In this document: positions 8,225 to 16,551 of the stretch, in pieces
Layout of the letters: each line of letters begins with the position of its first letter
Position numbering within the stretch: the first letter of the stretch is position 1
From: DASTGO01 sp035719045
GTDB lineage: Bacteria > Actinomycetota > Actinomycetes > Actinomycetales > Kineosporiaceae
Length of the DNA: 26,813 nucleotides
Reading direction: 5' to 3'
Assembly (NCBI GenBank): GCA_035719045.1
Contig: DASTGO010000344.1
Coordinates: 1-26,813 of the forward strand
Notes under the pieces: model-generated
The model's database searches: none
What the model was told of the DNA's origin: nothing
What the model saw: the letters and a program-made list of their open reading frames with translations, nothing else
Position numbers and translations under genes: made by a program

Positions 8225-8802
8225 GGGGTGGTGACTCCCGAAGCTCGGTCGGTGGAACCCGTGCCGGACGGCAGGGGGGTGGTCGACGGGTGCGGTGGTT
8301 CGCCGGACGCCGCGGGGGTCGTCGCCGTGGCGAGAGCATCGAGCGTGGCCCTGACCGCGTCCGCGGCGGAGCGGAGGTCGGCCAGGTCGTCGTCCGGTCC
8401 GGACCGGGCACTGCGGCCCGACGCGCCGGATGCCCCCTGCGCCACGGTGGACGGGGCCGGTTCCCCGCACCGGGTGAGCACCACCTGAATCGCGACCAGG
8501 TACCCGTTGACGGCGACGAGCGCCCGGCGCGGTGCCCGCGACAGTTGCTTCTCCCAGCCGGGCAGGTCACGGGCCCACAGTTGCGCGCAGGCGTCCGGCG
8601 AGAGGGTTGCCAGGCCCCTCACCGTCTCGTCGATCCGCGCCTGGACCGCATCGAAGGTGGCTCGGAACTCGACCGGCGTCTGGGCCGTCGGGCGGGCGGA
8701 CTTCTCCGCTTCGGACGACACCCCCGGATTCCCTCGACCCGAGGTGCACCCGGCGAGGGCGGCGGCGACGGCGACCAGCGAGATGACCCGGACGACGCCC
8801 AT
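8221..8802 (-). CDS. Lipoprotein of unknown function
   Basis: A 193-residue lipoprotein. The signal peptide ends in the lipobox LAGC with the lipidated cysteine at position 19. The mature part has a helical region (about 42-118) containing two further cysteines (SPDACAQLW and LTRCGEP), a Gly/Ser/Ala linker, another helix with LADLRSAADAVRATLDAL, and a Pro/Thr/Ser-rich tail. The helical pattern could form a periplasmic-side bundle. No family is recognised. The start at 8802 has GGGGTG about 8 bases upstream. It is the first gene of a two-gene operon with the secreted protein at 7325-8224, which it overlaps by 4 bases. Confidence 0.78.
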   Translation of the reverse strand: MGVVRVISLVAVAAALAGCTSGRGNPGVSSEAEKSARPTAQTPVEFRATFDAVQARIDETVRGLATLSPDACAQLWARDLPGWEKQLSRAPRRALVAVNGYLVAIQVVLTRCGEPAPSTVAQGASGASGRSARSGPDDDLADLRSAADAVRATLDALATATTPAASGEPPHPSTTPLPSGTGSTDRASGVTTP

Positions 8803-8971
8803 CTGCTGGCACCCCGATCCTGCGGCGACGGTGAACCAGCGATCATGATGTCAGCCGCGGCGTTCCTGCGGGCGTCCTTCCGCCGATCCCCGCGCGGTGG
8901 CACCCCGCAAGCGTGGACCTGCGGCAGGGCCCCGGCGCCCGGCCTTGCAAGGTCTGTGGAGCGCATGCCGT

Positions 8972-8999
8972 TTGTGGTGCTCCGGGGTCGCTCTACGAT
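8972..8999 (+). promoter_or_regulatory. Likely leaderless promoter of the SpoIIE phosphatase gene
   Basis: TTGTGG (8972-8977), 16 bases, then TACGAT (8994-8999), which fits the -10 pattern TANNNT. The ATG at 9006 begins exactly six bases after the hexamer, where transcription would start. No Shine-Dalgarno site precedes the ATG. Both facts fit a leaderless mRNA, which is common in actinobacteria. The sequence match is seen; its use is inferred. Confidence 0.45.
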
Positions 9000-9005
9000 C
9001 CCAGG

Positions 9006-10258
9006 ATGGGTGCTCAGGGGCCCGCGGGGTTTGACGTGCTGGGGTTGATGGCAGAGGTGGAACGTGCCTCACCACTGGATGCGGTGGGCGTGCTCGCACA
9101 CCAGTTCACCGCGCTCTGGAACGCCGACTCGATCAGCTTCTTGATCGCCGACTACAGCGGTGATCACCTGATGCGGTTGGTGCTGGTCAGCGCCGACGGG
9201 CAGGACCAGGCCGGCGGGCCGGACCAGGTGGACGCGACCGAGGTGGTGCCGATCCACGGAACCGCCCAGGGACAGGTGCTGCGCACCCAGCAGCCGCTGA
9301 TGCTCCGGGATGCGCATGGGGTATGGGCGTGTGCACCGGTCAGCAGCCGGGGAGAGGCGATCGGGGTGCTGGAGTTGCGCCTCCCCGCCGTACCGGCAGA
9401 CCGGATCCGGGACGATCTCGTCGCCGCCGCCCACGTGCTGGCCTACGTCGTGGTCACCAACCGCCGCTACACCGACCTGTACGAGTGGGGCCAGCGCGGG
9501 GTGCTCTTCGACCTCGCCGCCGAGATCCAGCGTCGGCTGCTGCCCCCCCTCGTTCACCTGCGAGGCGGCCCAGTTCACCGTCGCGGGCTGGCTGGAGCCG
9601 GCCCGCAGTGCCGCCGGAGACACCTTCGACTACATCCTCGACCGCGGCCGCCTGCACGTCTCGCTGACCGACGCGATGGGTCACCAGGTCCCGGCCGCGC
9701 AACTGGCCACCCTGGCGGTCGCCGCGCTGCGCCAGTCCCGCCGCCGCGGCGCCACCCTGATCGAACAGGCGCACGACACCAACACGGCCCTGACCGCGCA
9801 CGCGCGTGAGGACCAGTTCGTCACCGGGCTGCTGCTGCGCATCGACCTGGACTCCGGCGCCGGGAACCTGGTCAATGCCGGTCACCCGGCCCCCTACCGG
9901 CTGCGCGACGGCCTCGTCGAACGCCTGTCGTTCGCCCCTGATCCGCCGTTCGGCATGTTCCCCGACACCACCTACCAGGTCCACGACCTCGACCTGCTGC
10001 CCGGCGACCGGCTCCTGCTGGTCACCGACGGGATGCTCGAACGCAACGCCGCCCGTCTGGACATCCCGCGTGAACTCACCACCAGCCCCGGCCTGCACCC
10101 CCGCGAGACCGTCCAGCACCTCGTCCGGCAGGTCGGCTCCGGGGGGGGATCTCAAGGACGACGCCACCGTGCTCTGCCTGGACTGGCACGGTTCCCAGCG
10201 CACCCTGCGGCCCGCCAACACCGGCGCCGACCGCGCCCACGCCTCCCCGCCGGAGTGA
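9006..10258 (+). pseudogene. GAF-SpoIIE (RsbU-like) protein phosphatase with two frameshifts
   Basis: A PP2C/SpoIIE-type serine phosphatase of about 417 residues if repaired. The N-terminal sensory domain (about residues 15-160, GAF-like) is followed by the linker EIQRRLLPP and the phosphatase domain (SFTCEAAQFTVAGWLEPA, LTDAMGH, NAGHPAP, LLVTDGMLER, then DLKDDATVLCL). Such enzymes dephosphorylate anti-anti-sigma factors in partner-switching stress pathways. As given, the frame breaks twice. One extra C in a run of seven at 9543-9549 shifts the frame, and one extra G in a run of eight at 10141-10148 shifts it again. Removing one base from each restores a perfect family match. The frames are 9006 to about 9549, then to about 10148, then to 10258. 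Sequencing error, true mutation and slippage-based switching are all possible. The gene is convergent with a RsbW-like ATPase. Confidence 0.82.
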
Positions 10259-10344
10259 GCGGGCCGATCCATCACTCGCCCCGCGCGGACCCGGCGCGCA
10301 GGTCGAGGATCTCCGGACGCGGTAGCCCGCTCACGGTCACCGGG

Positions 10345-10812
10345 TCACCCTGTGGGGCCCGGAACGTGACCGTTGACCGGGTGAGTCACGCCGGGCCCCC
10401 GGCGCCGGGGGCCCGGGCCGGGGGAGAGGCGGAACCAGACCCACTTGCCGGACTCGCTGCGCCGGGTCCCCCACGAAGTGGCCAGGGCCTGCACCATCGC
10501 CAGGCCGCGGCCCCTGACGTCGTCCGGTGTCGCCTCATGCAGGTGGGGCGCTCCGGTCGCGCCCTGGTCGTGGACGGCCATCTCGACGTCCCCGTCGGTG
10601 GCCACCCGGACGATGATCTCGTTCCCCTCCCCGTACTCGACGGCGTTGGTGACCACCTCGCTGACCAGGAGTTCGGCCACGTCCACGACGTCGGGCGGGA
10701 CCCGGGCCGCGGACAGGCGTTCACGAAGCCATGACCGGATCACACCGGCCGACTGCGCCGCTCGAGCGAATCGGCTGGTCATGGTCCTGTCCGGACCGGA
10801 GCCCTCGCCCAT
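10345..10812 (-). CDS. RsbW-like anti-sigma / ATPase (HATPase_c) protein
   Basis: A 155-residue GHKL ATPase of the kind that acts as an anti-sigma factor and serine kinase for anti-anti-sigma proteins. The N box is SEVVTNAVEYG (51-61, N56). The G1 box is VHDQGATGAPHL (80-91, D82 and G84), and the G2 box is GRGLAMVQ (101-108). The N-terminal Arg/Ala helix and the Gly/Pro/Arg-rich tail (131-155) are unconserved. ATG 10812 is chosen over longer starts because an excellent AGGAGG lies 5 bases upstream. It is convergent with the broken SpoIIE phosphatase, the enzyme class that opposes such kinases. No sigma factor or STAS-domain partner is in the window. Confidence 0.85.
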   Translation of the reverse strand: MGEGSGPDRTMTSRFARAAQSAGVIRSWLRERLSAARVPPDVVDVAELLVSEVVTNAVEYGEGNEIIVRVATDGDVEMAVHDQGATGAPHLHEATPDDVRGRGLAMVQALATSWGTRRSESGKWVWFRLSPGPGPRRRGPGVTHPVNGHVPGPTG

Positions 10813-11022
10813 CGGACCTCCTGTCGCCGGACGGCAACGCGATCGGCGCACAGGTGAGCCGCTCCCGCTCTCCGTGCCCCGCGACGCCGAAGCCATCCCC
10901 GCAATCCGCCGAGGGGTGATGTCCGTTCAGGCGAGGACCGGTTCCGGGCGGACGGCCCCGCGGCCCGGCCGCCCGCGCCTCACCGCGGAGGATGTACGCC
11001 GGCCCGGCGCGGCCTGCCGGCG
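10813..11022. other. Intergenic region between RsbW-like and HDOD regulator genes
   Basis: These 210 bases lie between two genes on the same strand. GC-rich inverted repeats are present, for example GGGCGG with CCGCCC at about 10947-10974 and CGCCGG with CCGGCG at about 10998-11022. These could end transcription of the upstream HDOD gene, although none has a T-run. The RsbW-like gene presumably has its own promoter here, but I cannot point to one. Confidence 0.4.
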
Positions 11023-12276
11023 CTACGAGGGAGTGCTGCCGGCCAGGGCGTCCTGCCATTGCTTCAGCCGGTGTTCGTCCAGGTAGCTGTCCGGGTCGGC
11101 GGGGAAGGGAAGGCCGGGGCGGGTGGCGTGGTGCCGGGCGTAGCTGAGCAGGTGGGCGGCTGGGCTGGCGGCGGGGTCGGCCGGCTGGTCCGCCACGGCG
11201 TGGAGGACGGGTTCGGGGAAGCCCCACAAGCCCAGCAGGTAGGCCGACGCCCGCCCCGGGGTGCACCCGAAGTGCCGGCGGAACAACTCGTTCTCGGCGT
11301 GGGGTCGGTCCGCCGGGTCCTGTGTGAGCAGGTCGCGGAGGGCGGCCCAGCGGTCAGGCTGGGCGCTGGCCAGAACGGGCAACCCGATCTGGTGCAGGAG
11401 CCCGGCCGCGAAGATGTGGGCGACGGCTTGGGCGGGCCATCTCTCCGACTGGGCAATGGTGCGGCTGATGGCGGCGACGGTCAGCGCGGTGCGGGTCAGG
11501 GTCTGCGGGTCCAGGCCCGCGTCGAGGGCAGGACCGTCCCGGAAGACCCCGCCGGCGACGACCAGGGCCTCGATCGTGGTCAGGCCGAGGATGGTGACCG
11601 CCCGGGCGACGGAGTCGATGTGGCTGCTGAAGCCGAAGAACGGTGAGTTGATCAGCCGCAGCAGTTCGGCGGTCGTGGTCAGGTCGCTGTTGATGACGTC
11701 GACGACATCGTCGAGGTCGTAGTCGGGGTCGGCGGTGACCTGGGTGATCCGCTGGTAGATCGCCGGGGGTTTGGGCAGGCGGCTCACCTCGCCGAGCGCC
11801 CGGCGCACCTGCACGTCGTCGACCAGGCCGGTGAGGGCCAGGACCCGGTCCACCGTGGCGATCAGTTCCTCAGGGGCGATGGGCTTGGGCAGGAACTGCT
11901 GGGCGGGGCCGATCGAGGAGATGACGGTGTCCCGGTCGGCGTACCCGGACAGCACGATCCGAGCGATCCCGGGGTGGCCGTCCTGAACCCTGGTCAGCAG
12001 TTCGGCTCCGCTCATGGTGGGCATCATCAGGTCGGCCACGACGACGTCCACCCGTTGGTCCGCGATCACCTGCAGGGCCTCCTCCCCGCTGCCGGCCAGC
12101 AGGGCCCGCCAGGCGGGACGGGCGTTGTGCAGGATGCGGTGCAGACCCGCCAGGATGGCCGGTTCGTCGTCCACGAACAGCACGTTCGCCTGCTCGCGGG
12201 AGCCCGTGGCCTCGGTGTCGGGAAGGTCGGGGTCGCCGGCGGCCTGCTTCCGCGTACCCCCGTGAGTGATGTCCAT
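11023..12276 (-). CDS. Response regulator with HDOD output domain
   Basis: A 417-residue protein joining a receiver domain to an HDOD domain. The receiver (about residues 31-150) has D36-D37, phospho-acceptor D82 (ADLMMPTMSG) and K131 (LPKPI). The HDOD domain (about 163-370) begins LPKPPAIYQRI and contains the typical DLTTTAELLRLINSPFFG segment. HDOD domains are non-catalytic relatives of HD hydrolases and serve as signalling scaffolds, often alongside c-di-GMP enzymes. ATG 12276 has GAGGAG 7 bases upstream and is preferred over the frame start at 12321. A promoter with the 13-bp element shared with the glycosidase gene lies 70-92 bases upstream. The gene is divergent from a second response regulator and close to a GGDEF-EAL protein. 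Confidence 0.9.
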   Translation of the reverse strand: MDITHGGTRKQAAGDPDLPDTEATGSREQANVLFVDDEPAILAGLHRILHNARPAWRALLAGSGEEALQVIADQRVDVVVADLMMPTMSGAELLTRVQDGHPGIARIVLSGYADRDTVISSIGPAQQFLPKPIAPEELIATVDRVLALTGLVDDVQVRRALGEVSRLPKPPAIYQRITQVTADPDYDLDDVVDVINSDLTTTAELLRLINSPFFGFSSHIDSVARAVTILGLTTIEALVVAGGVFRDGPALDAGLDPQTLTRTALTVAAISRTIAQSERWPAQAVAHIFAAGLLHQIGLPVLASAQPDRWAALRDLLTQDPADRPHAENELFRRHFGCTPGRASAYLLGLWGFPEPVLHAVADQPADPAASPAAHLLSYARHHATRPGLPFPADPDSYLDEHRLKQWQDALAGSTPS

Positions 12277-12345
12277 GCCCTGCTCCTCACGGTCAAGGTG
12301 CTGTACCCAGGTACGGAGCACCCATCACCTGACTACTGCAAGTAC

Positions 12346-12368
12346 TGTATACAACACGAATAGTGACG
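12346..12368 (-). promoter_or_regulatory. Promoter with shared 13-bp element, copy 1
   Basis: On the minus strand CGTCACTATTCGT (12368-12356) is followed after 4 bases by TATACA (12351-12346), a good -10 hexamer. Transcription would start near 12338, giving a leader of about 62 bases to the HDOD gene ATG at 12276. An identical 13-mer with the same 4-base gap to TATATA precedes the glycosidase gene at 23478. The palindromic GTATAC could also serve the divergent regulator at 12379. Identity and spacing are seen; regulation is inferred. Confidence 0.55.
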
Positions 12369-12378
12369 TACTTTGTTC

Positions 12379-13569
12379 ATGCTGTCGCCGGTGCGGACCT
12401 GGTTCGGGAGGGCGGGACTGTTGGCACGCAGGGTGTTGCTGGTGGATGACGAGCCGCGGATCCTGGATGCCCTGCGCCGGACCCTGCACGGGAAGTTCCT
12501 GGTGGAGACCGCGACGTCGGGGCGGGAGGGGCTGAAGATCCTCGCCGAGTGCGAGGTGGCGTCGTCGCCGATCGCGGTGGTGATGTCGGACATGATGATG
12601 CCGGGCATGAATGGTGCGGAGTTCCTGGCCCTCGTCCACGAGATCGCGCCGGACACCGTGCGGTTGGTGTTGTCCGGGCAGGCGGACCTGCCCTCGACGA
12701 TCGCGGCGATCAACGACGCGGAGCTGTTCCGGTTCCTGACCAAGCCGATCGACGCCGACGTCCTGGTCACCACCCTGCAGGCCGCGATCGCGCAGTACGA
12801 CCTGGTCCTGACCGAACGCGAACTGCTGCAGCAGACGCTGGCCGGAGTGGCCGAGGTGCTGATGGAGGTGCTCGGGCTGGCCAGCCCGCTGGCGCACCGG
12901 CGCGCCACCCGGGCCCGGCAGATGCTGACCACCGCGGGGGAGCAGCTCGGACTCGGGGGCGACTGGCGGATCCCGTTGGCGGCCATGCTCAGCCAGATCG
13001 GATGTCTGGCCGTTCCCGCGCCGGTCCTGGCCAAGATCGAGGAAGGCCGGATGCTGACCGGTCAGGAGCGGGCCATGTACCTGGGCCACCCGGACGTGGC
13101 GCGTGGACTGCTGCAGCGGATCCCCCGGCTGGAGGGCATCGCCGAGTGGATCGGAGCCCAGGTGACCGACCTGCGCGACCTCGCCTCCGGGCCACCGGAG
13201 GAGGACACCTCACAGGCCTGCTTCGCCGCGGTGGCCGCCTTCCTCGCCGGCTACCACGAAGGGATTCCGCTCGAGGAGACCTCTGACCAGTTGCGGGCCT
13301 GCGGTCGCTTCGACGCCGCAGTGGTGGAGGCGGTACTGCGGGCCTCGGGCGTGCTGGAGCCCCGCGGTATCCCCAAGGTGGTGCCGGTCAGCGACATCCA
13401 CGCCGGGATGTACTTCGACCAGGACGTGTTCACGCTCGAGGGAACGGTGCTGGTCCGCAGGCACGAACAAGCCACCGAAACGGTCGTACAACGGCTGCGC
13501 AACTTCGCCGCCTCGGTCGGGGTTCGTGAACCCGTCCAGGTCCTGGTACCACTCGTCTCGCACCTGTGA
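12379..13569 (+). CDS. Response regulator with degenerate HD output domain
   Basis: A 396-residue protein. The receiver domain (about residues 17-140) has D23-D24, phospho-acceptor D71 (MSDMMMPGMNG), S99 and K122 (LTKPI). The rest follows the layout of RpfG-type HD regulators. However, the position of the catalytic LHDIGK reads MLSQIGCL (204-211), so the His-Asp pair is Ser-Gln. The later HHE motif is also missing, although HPDVARGLL (237-245) is kept. The domain is therefore unlikely to hydrolyse c-di-GMP and may act by binding. ATG 12379 has no Shine-Dalgarno site. TTG 12421 has GGGAGGGCGGG just upstream and would give MARRVLLVDDE, a normal receiver start, so it is a real alternative. The gene is divergent from the HDOD regulator, with 102 bases between the starts. 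Confidence 0.85.
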   Translation: MLSPVRTWFGRAGLLARRVLLVDDEPRILDALRRTLHGKFLVETATSGREGLKILAECEVASSPIAVVMSDMMMPGMNGAEFLALVHEIAPDTVRLVLSGQADLPSTIAAINDAELFRFLTKPIDADVLVTTLQAAIAQYDLVLTERELLQQTLAGVAEVLMEVLGLASPLAHRRATRARQMLTTAGEQLGLGGDWRIPLAAMLSQIGCLAVPAPVLAKIEEGRMLTGQERAMYLGHPDVARGLLQRIPRLEGIAEWIGAQVTDLRDLASGPPEEDTSQACFAAVAAFLAGYHEGIPLEETSDQLRACGRFDAAVVEAVLRASGVLEPRGIPKVVPVSDIHAGMYFDQDVFTLEGTVLVRRHEQATETVVQRLRNFAASVGVREPVQVLVPLVSHL

Positions 13570-13804
13570 CCGGTTGACGGCGTCGCCGGCCGATCGCTGC
13601 CGGGCACGGCGTCCGGGTCGCTGGGCGGTCGGGACGTGGGCGGCGGGGATGTGACTTGTGCCATTGGTCCTGTCGGTTGTCCGGCTACGGTCGGTTTGAC
13701 TATGGGGACGATGTGTAGGACCAGGCGTCGTCACCACGGTCCCTGCGGCCGGGGAGATCGTCACGGGTCTCCAGCCAGGGCTTCCCCTTCCCCGAGGACA
13801 CCTC
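13570..13804 (+). other. Intergenic region upstream of the GGDEF-EAL gene
   Basis: These 235 bases show no coding signal. A GAGGACACCTC stretch next to the ATG at 13805 supplies a weak ribosome site. I looked for a c-di-GMP (GEMM) riboswitch because of the downstream enzyme and found no matching core. The promoter cannot be placed with confidence. Confidence 0.4.
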
Positions 13805-16471
13805 ATGTCCACCAAGACCGCGGGTCCACCGTCCCGGCCATCGGCCGCGGGCCTGCTGGCCGTGCGGGTGGTCGTCCTCCTCGGAGCGGCGACGGGTGCC
13901 TTCGGCGTGGTGGTCATGGTGGCGTGCATCGAGCGGTGGACGCCGGTGCTGCGACCGGCCCCCGGGGCCTGGCCGATCGCCTTCGACACCGGTCTCGGGC
14001 TGGCCCTGACCGGGGCGACCGTCGCGGGGCTGGCGCTGGGCCGGGCTCTGTGGGTGATGGTCGCGGGCTGCTATGACCTGGTGGTCGGTGGCCTGACGAT
14101 CCTGGAACACCTGACCGGCCGTGACCTGGGGATCGACCAGTTGTTCGTGGGGGCCTACCTGGCCCCGCCGGGAGACGCCGCGGGCCGGATCGCTCCCAAG
14201 GAGGCGGTGTGCTGGGTGCTGATCGGGGCGGGAATCCTGGGTTCGGCGCCGTGGCCGCGGCGAGGGCGCCCATGGTTGCCGACCGTGTCGGGGGCGACGG
14301 TGACGGCGCTGGCGGTGGTGACGCTGTTCGGCTACGCCGCGGGTCTTCCCAGCGCCAACGACTGGGGTCACCTGACGGGCATGCCGGTCGCCGCCGCCTG
14401 CGGCCTGGCCGGGCTGGGCCTGGCCCTGATGATCCTGGGATGGGCCGCAGCCCGGGAAGCCTCCGAAGGCCTGCACTGGTGGCTGCTGCCGACGAGCCTG
14501 GTCACGCTGATCCTGGACGTGTCGCTGCTGCTGGCGGTGGTGGGCGAGCGCGGCAGGACGCGGGCCATGCCAGAGGGCGTGGTCACGGCGGCGACCTTGA
14601 TCGGCGTGCTCCTGGCCGTCGTCGTGGTCATCGCGGTCTGGCTGAATCAGCAGGCGGGCGCCCGGGCCAAAGCGCTTGGCGAGCTGGCGGAGGACCAGCG
14701 CAGGTCCGAGGCCCGTTACCGGGGAATGGTGCTCGCGCTGGGCGAAGGCATCGTCGTGCAGGACGGCGACGGCCGGATCGTGGAGTGCAACGCGGCGGCC
14801 GAGCGCCTTCTGGGCCTGAGCCGTGACGAGCTGCTCGGGGTGGCCTCGGCCGATCCCCGCTGGCACGCCCTGCACGAGGACGGGTCGCCCTTCCCCGGCG
14901 AGACCCATCCCGGCATGGTCACGCTGAGAACCGGTCAGCCGTGCCGAGACGTGGTGATGAGAGTCCGGACCGACCTGCGTGAGGACCGCTGGCTCCTGAT
15001 CAACACCCAACCCCTGACCGGCTCGGGGACGGAGGCGCCATACGGGGTCGTGGCGTCGTTCACCGACATCACCGAGGTCCACCGGGCCCAGGAGGAGCTG
15101 GCGCACCGGGCGCTGCACGACGATCTGACCGGGCTGCCGAACCGGGCCCTGCTGCTGGAGCACCTGACCCGTGCGCTGGCCCGGGGTCGCCGCACCGGCC
15201 TGGGCGTCGGCGTCCTGTTCCTGGACCTGGATGACTTCAAGGCGATCAACGACAGTTACGGGCACAGCGCCGGGGACGAGTACCTGGCGCGGGTCGCCGC
15301 CCGGATCGGCACCGGCATCCGCGCCAGCGATCTCGCCGCCCGGGTCGGCGGCGACGAGTTCGTCGTCGTCTGTGAGAACCTGGCCGGACCCGCCGATGCC
15401 GCCAGGGTCGCCGAGCAGGTGCAATGCGTTCTGGACACCGCGATCCCGCTGCGCGGGCAGCAGGTGGCCGCCGGAGCCAGCATCGGCATTGCCGTGAGCA
15501 CCCCGGACAGCACCCCCGAAACCCTGTTGCGGGACGCGGACGCCGCCATGTACGTGGCCAAGCACCGGGGCGGGCGAGGCTGGGAAACCGCCGACGAGTC
15601 CCTGCACGCCGCCGCCACCCGCGTCCTGACCGTGGAGGCAGGACTCCGTCAAGCCCTGCAACGCCGCGAGTTCAGCCTGTACTACCAGCCCATCGTCCAT
15701 CTGGAGGACGGCGCGATCGTCGCCACCGAAGCACTGCTGCGCTGGCGGCACCCCGAACACGGACTGACCCTGCCCGAACACTTCATCGACGTCGCCGAAC
15801 AGCGTGGCCTGATCGGGGAGATCGGCACCTGGGCCCTGCACACCGCCTGCGCCCAGGCCGTGGACTGGCGTCGGCACCACGGCGAGGCCGCCCCGGGGGT
15901 CGCGGTCAACGTCTCCTCCCGCCAGCTCAACGACCTGAACCTCACCCGCCAGATCCACGACCTGCTGGACAGGACCCGCCTGCCCCCTGACCGTCTCTGC
16001 CTGGAGATCACCGAGAGCCAACTGCTGACGGCGAGCGCGAGGTCCACCGCCGACCTGGCCACGCTCTGCGAGGACGGTGTCCGGGTCGCTGTCGACGACT
16101 TCGGCACCGGACACGCCGGCTTCGACTATCTGCGTCGTCTGCCCGTCAACGAGCTCAAGATCGACCGGTCCTTCATCAACGGAACGGGCACCGACCCCAC
16201 CGACACCGCCGTCACGGCAGCCGTCGTCACACTCGGTCTCAACCTCGGCCTGACCGTCGTCGCCGAGGGCATCGAGACACGCCAACAGCTGCGGACCCTG
16301 CGCGACATGGGCTGCACCCGGGGACAGGGCTGGCTCTGGCACCAGGCCCTGCCACCCGAGGACCTCGACGCGATCCTCGCCCGTCCCCGCCCGCATACCC
16401 GCACAGCCATACCTGTCGGCGACCGGGTGCCACCGGAAGGCCTTCACGGCCCCGGCCGTCAGCGAGGGTGA
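13805..16471 (+). CDS. Membrane PAS-GGDEF-EAL protein (c-di-GMP synthase/phosphodiesterase)
   Basis: An 888-residue protein in the inner membrane. Residues 15-282 contain about eight hydrophobic segments and resemble the multi-helix sensory module that often precedes PAS domains (GRDLGIDQLF, then GRIAPKEAVCWVL). A PAS domain covers about 300-425. The GGDEF domain (about 432-598) has an intact RVGGDEF (513-519) and the product-inhibition site RASD (506-509), five residues upstream. The EAL domain (about 608-865) has TEALLRW (641-647), LEITES, DDFGTG and AEGIET, the residues needed for metal binding and catalysis. Both activities are therefore possible: synthesis of c-di-GMP from GTP and its hydrolysis to pGpG. 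The gene follows two response regulators of related signalling type and may act with them. The last 25 residues are unconserved. Confidence 0.93.
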   Translation: MSTKTAGPPSRPSAAGLLAVRVVVLLGAATGAFGVVVMVACIERWTPVLRPAPGAWPIAFDTGLGLALTGATVAGLALGRALWVMVAGCYDLVVGGLTILEHLTGRDLGIDQLFVGAYLAPPGDAAGRIAPKEAVCWVLIGAGILGSAPWPRRGRPWLPTVSGATVTALAVVTLFGYAAGLPSANDWGHLTGMPVAAACGLAGLGLALMILGWAAAREASEGLHWWLLPTSLVTLILDVSLLLAVVGERGRTRAMPEGVVTAATLIGVLLAVVVVIAVWLNQQAGARAKALGELAEDQRRSEARYRGMVLALGEGIVVQDGDGRIVECNAAAERLLGLSRDELLGVASADPRWHALHEDGSPFPGETHPGMVTLRTGQPCRDVVMRVRTDLREDRWLLINTQPLTGSGTEAPYGVVASFTDITEVHRAQEELAHRALHDDLTGLPNRALLLEHLTRALARGRRTGLGVGVLFLDLDDFKAINDSYGHSAGDEYLARVAARIGTGIRASDLAARVGGDEFVVVCENLAGPADAARVAEQVQCVLDTAIPLRGQQVAAGASIGIAVSTPDSTPETLLRDADAAMYVAKHRGGRGWETADESLHAAATRVLTVEAGLRQALQRREFSLYYQPIVHLEDGAIVATEALLRWRHPEHGLTLPEHFIDVAEQRGLIGEIGTWALHTACAQAVDWRRHHGEAAPGVAVNVSSRQLNDLNLTRQIHDLLDRTRLPPDRLCLEITESQLLTASARSTADLATLCEDGVRVAVDDFGTGHAGFDYLRRLPVNELKIDRSFINGTGTDPTDTAVTAAVVTLGLNLGLTVVAEGIETRQQLRTLRDMGCTRGQGWLWHQALPPEDLDAILARPRPHTRTAIPVGDRVPPEGLHGPGRQRG

Positions 16472-16474
16472 ACT

Positions 16475-16506
16475 GAGGGGTCATGTTCCCCCTCGCGCCC
16501 GAGGGG
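16475..16506. terminator. Overlapping hairpins between convergent genes
   Basis: Just after the GGDEF-EAL stop, GAGGGG (16475-16480) can pair with CCCCTC (16489-16494). The same CCCCTCG (16489-16495) can instead pair perfectly with CGAGGGG (16500-16506) across a 4-base loop. The two stems exclude each other. There is no T-run, as is common for GC-rich terminators. The position after one gene and before the end of a convergent one fits termination. Confidence 0.45.
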
Positions 16507-16551
16507 CCTGCGGCATGGCGGGGGCCCGAGGGGCCTGCCGAATGGCGGGGG
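16498..16551. repeat. 27-bp tandem repeat, two copies
   Basis: Unit 1 (16498-16524) and unit 2 (16525-16551) both read CCCGAGGGGCCTGC, then three variable bases, then ATGGCGGGGG. They differ at two of 27 positions. A third copy begins with CCCG and is lost. The unit length is a multiple of three, but I see no gene here. The rest of this 317-bp gap (16472-16788) shows nothing recognisable. Confidence 0.75.

Noticed and set aside
10259..10344. Repeated GGTCACC motifs between the phosphatase and RsbW-like genes
   Set aside because: There are only two short copies in a convergent gap, with no stem long enough to call a terminator.
13700..16447. A 915-codon minus-strand frame opposite the GGDEF-EAL gene
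   Set aside because: It is antisense to a gene with intact GGDEF, EAL and PAS motifs and has low-complexity Gly/Gln/Arg content, so it is a codon-bias shadow.
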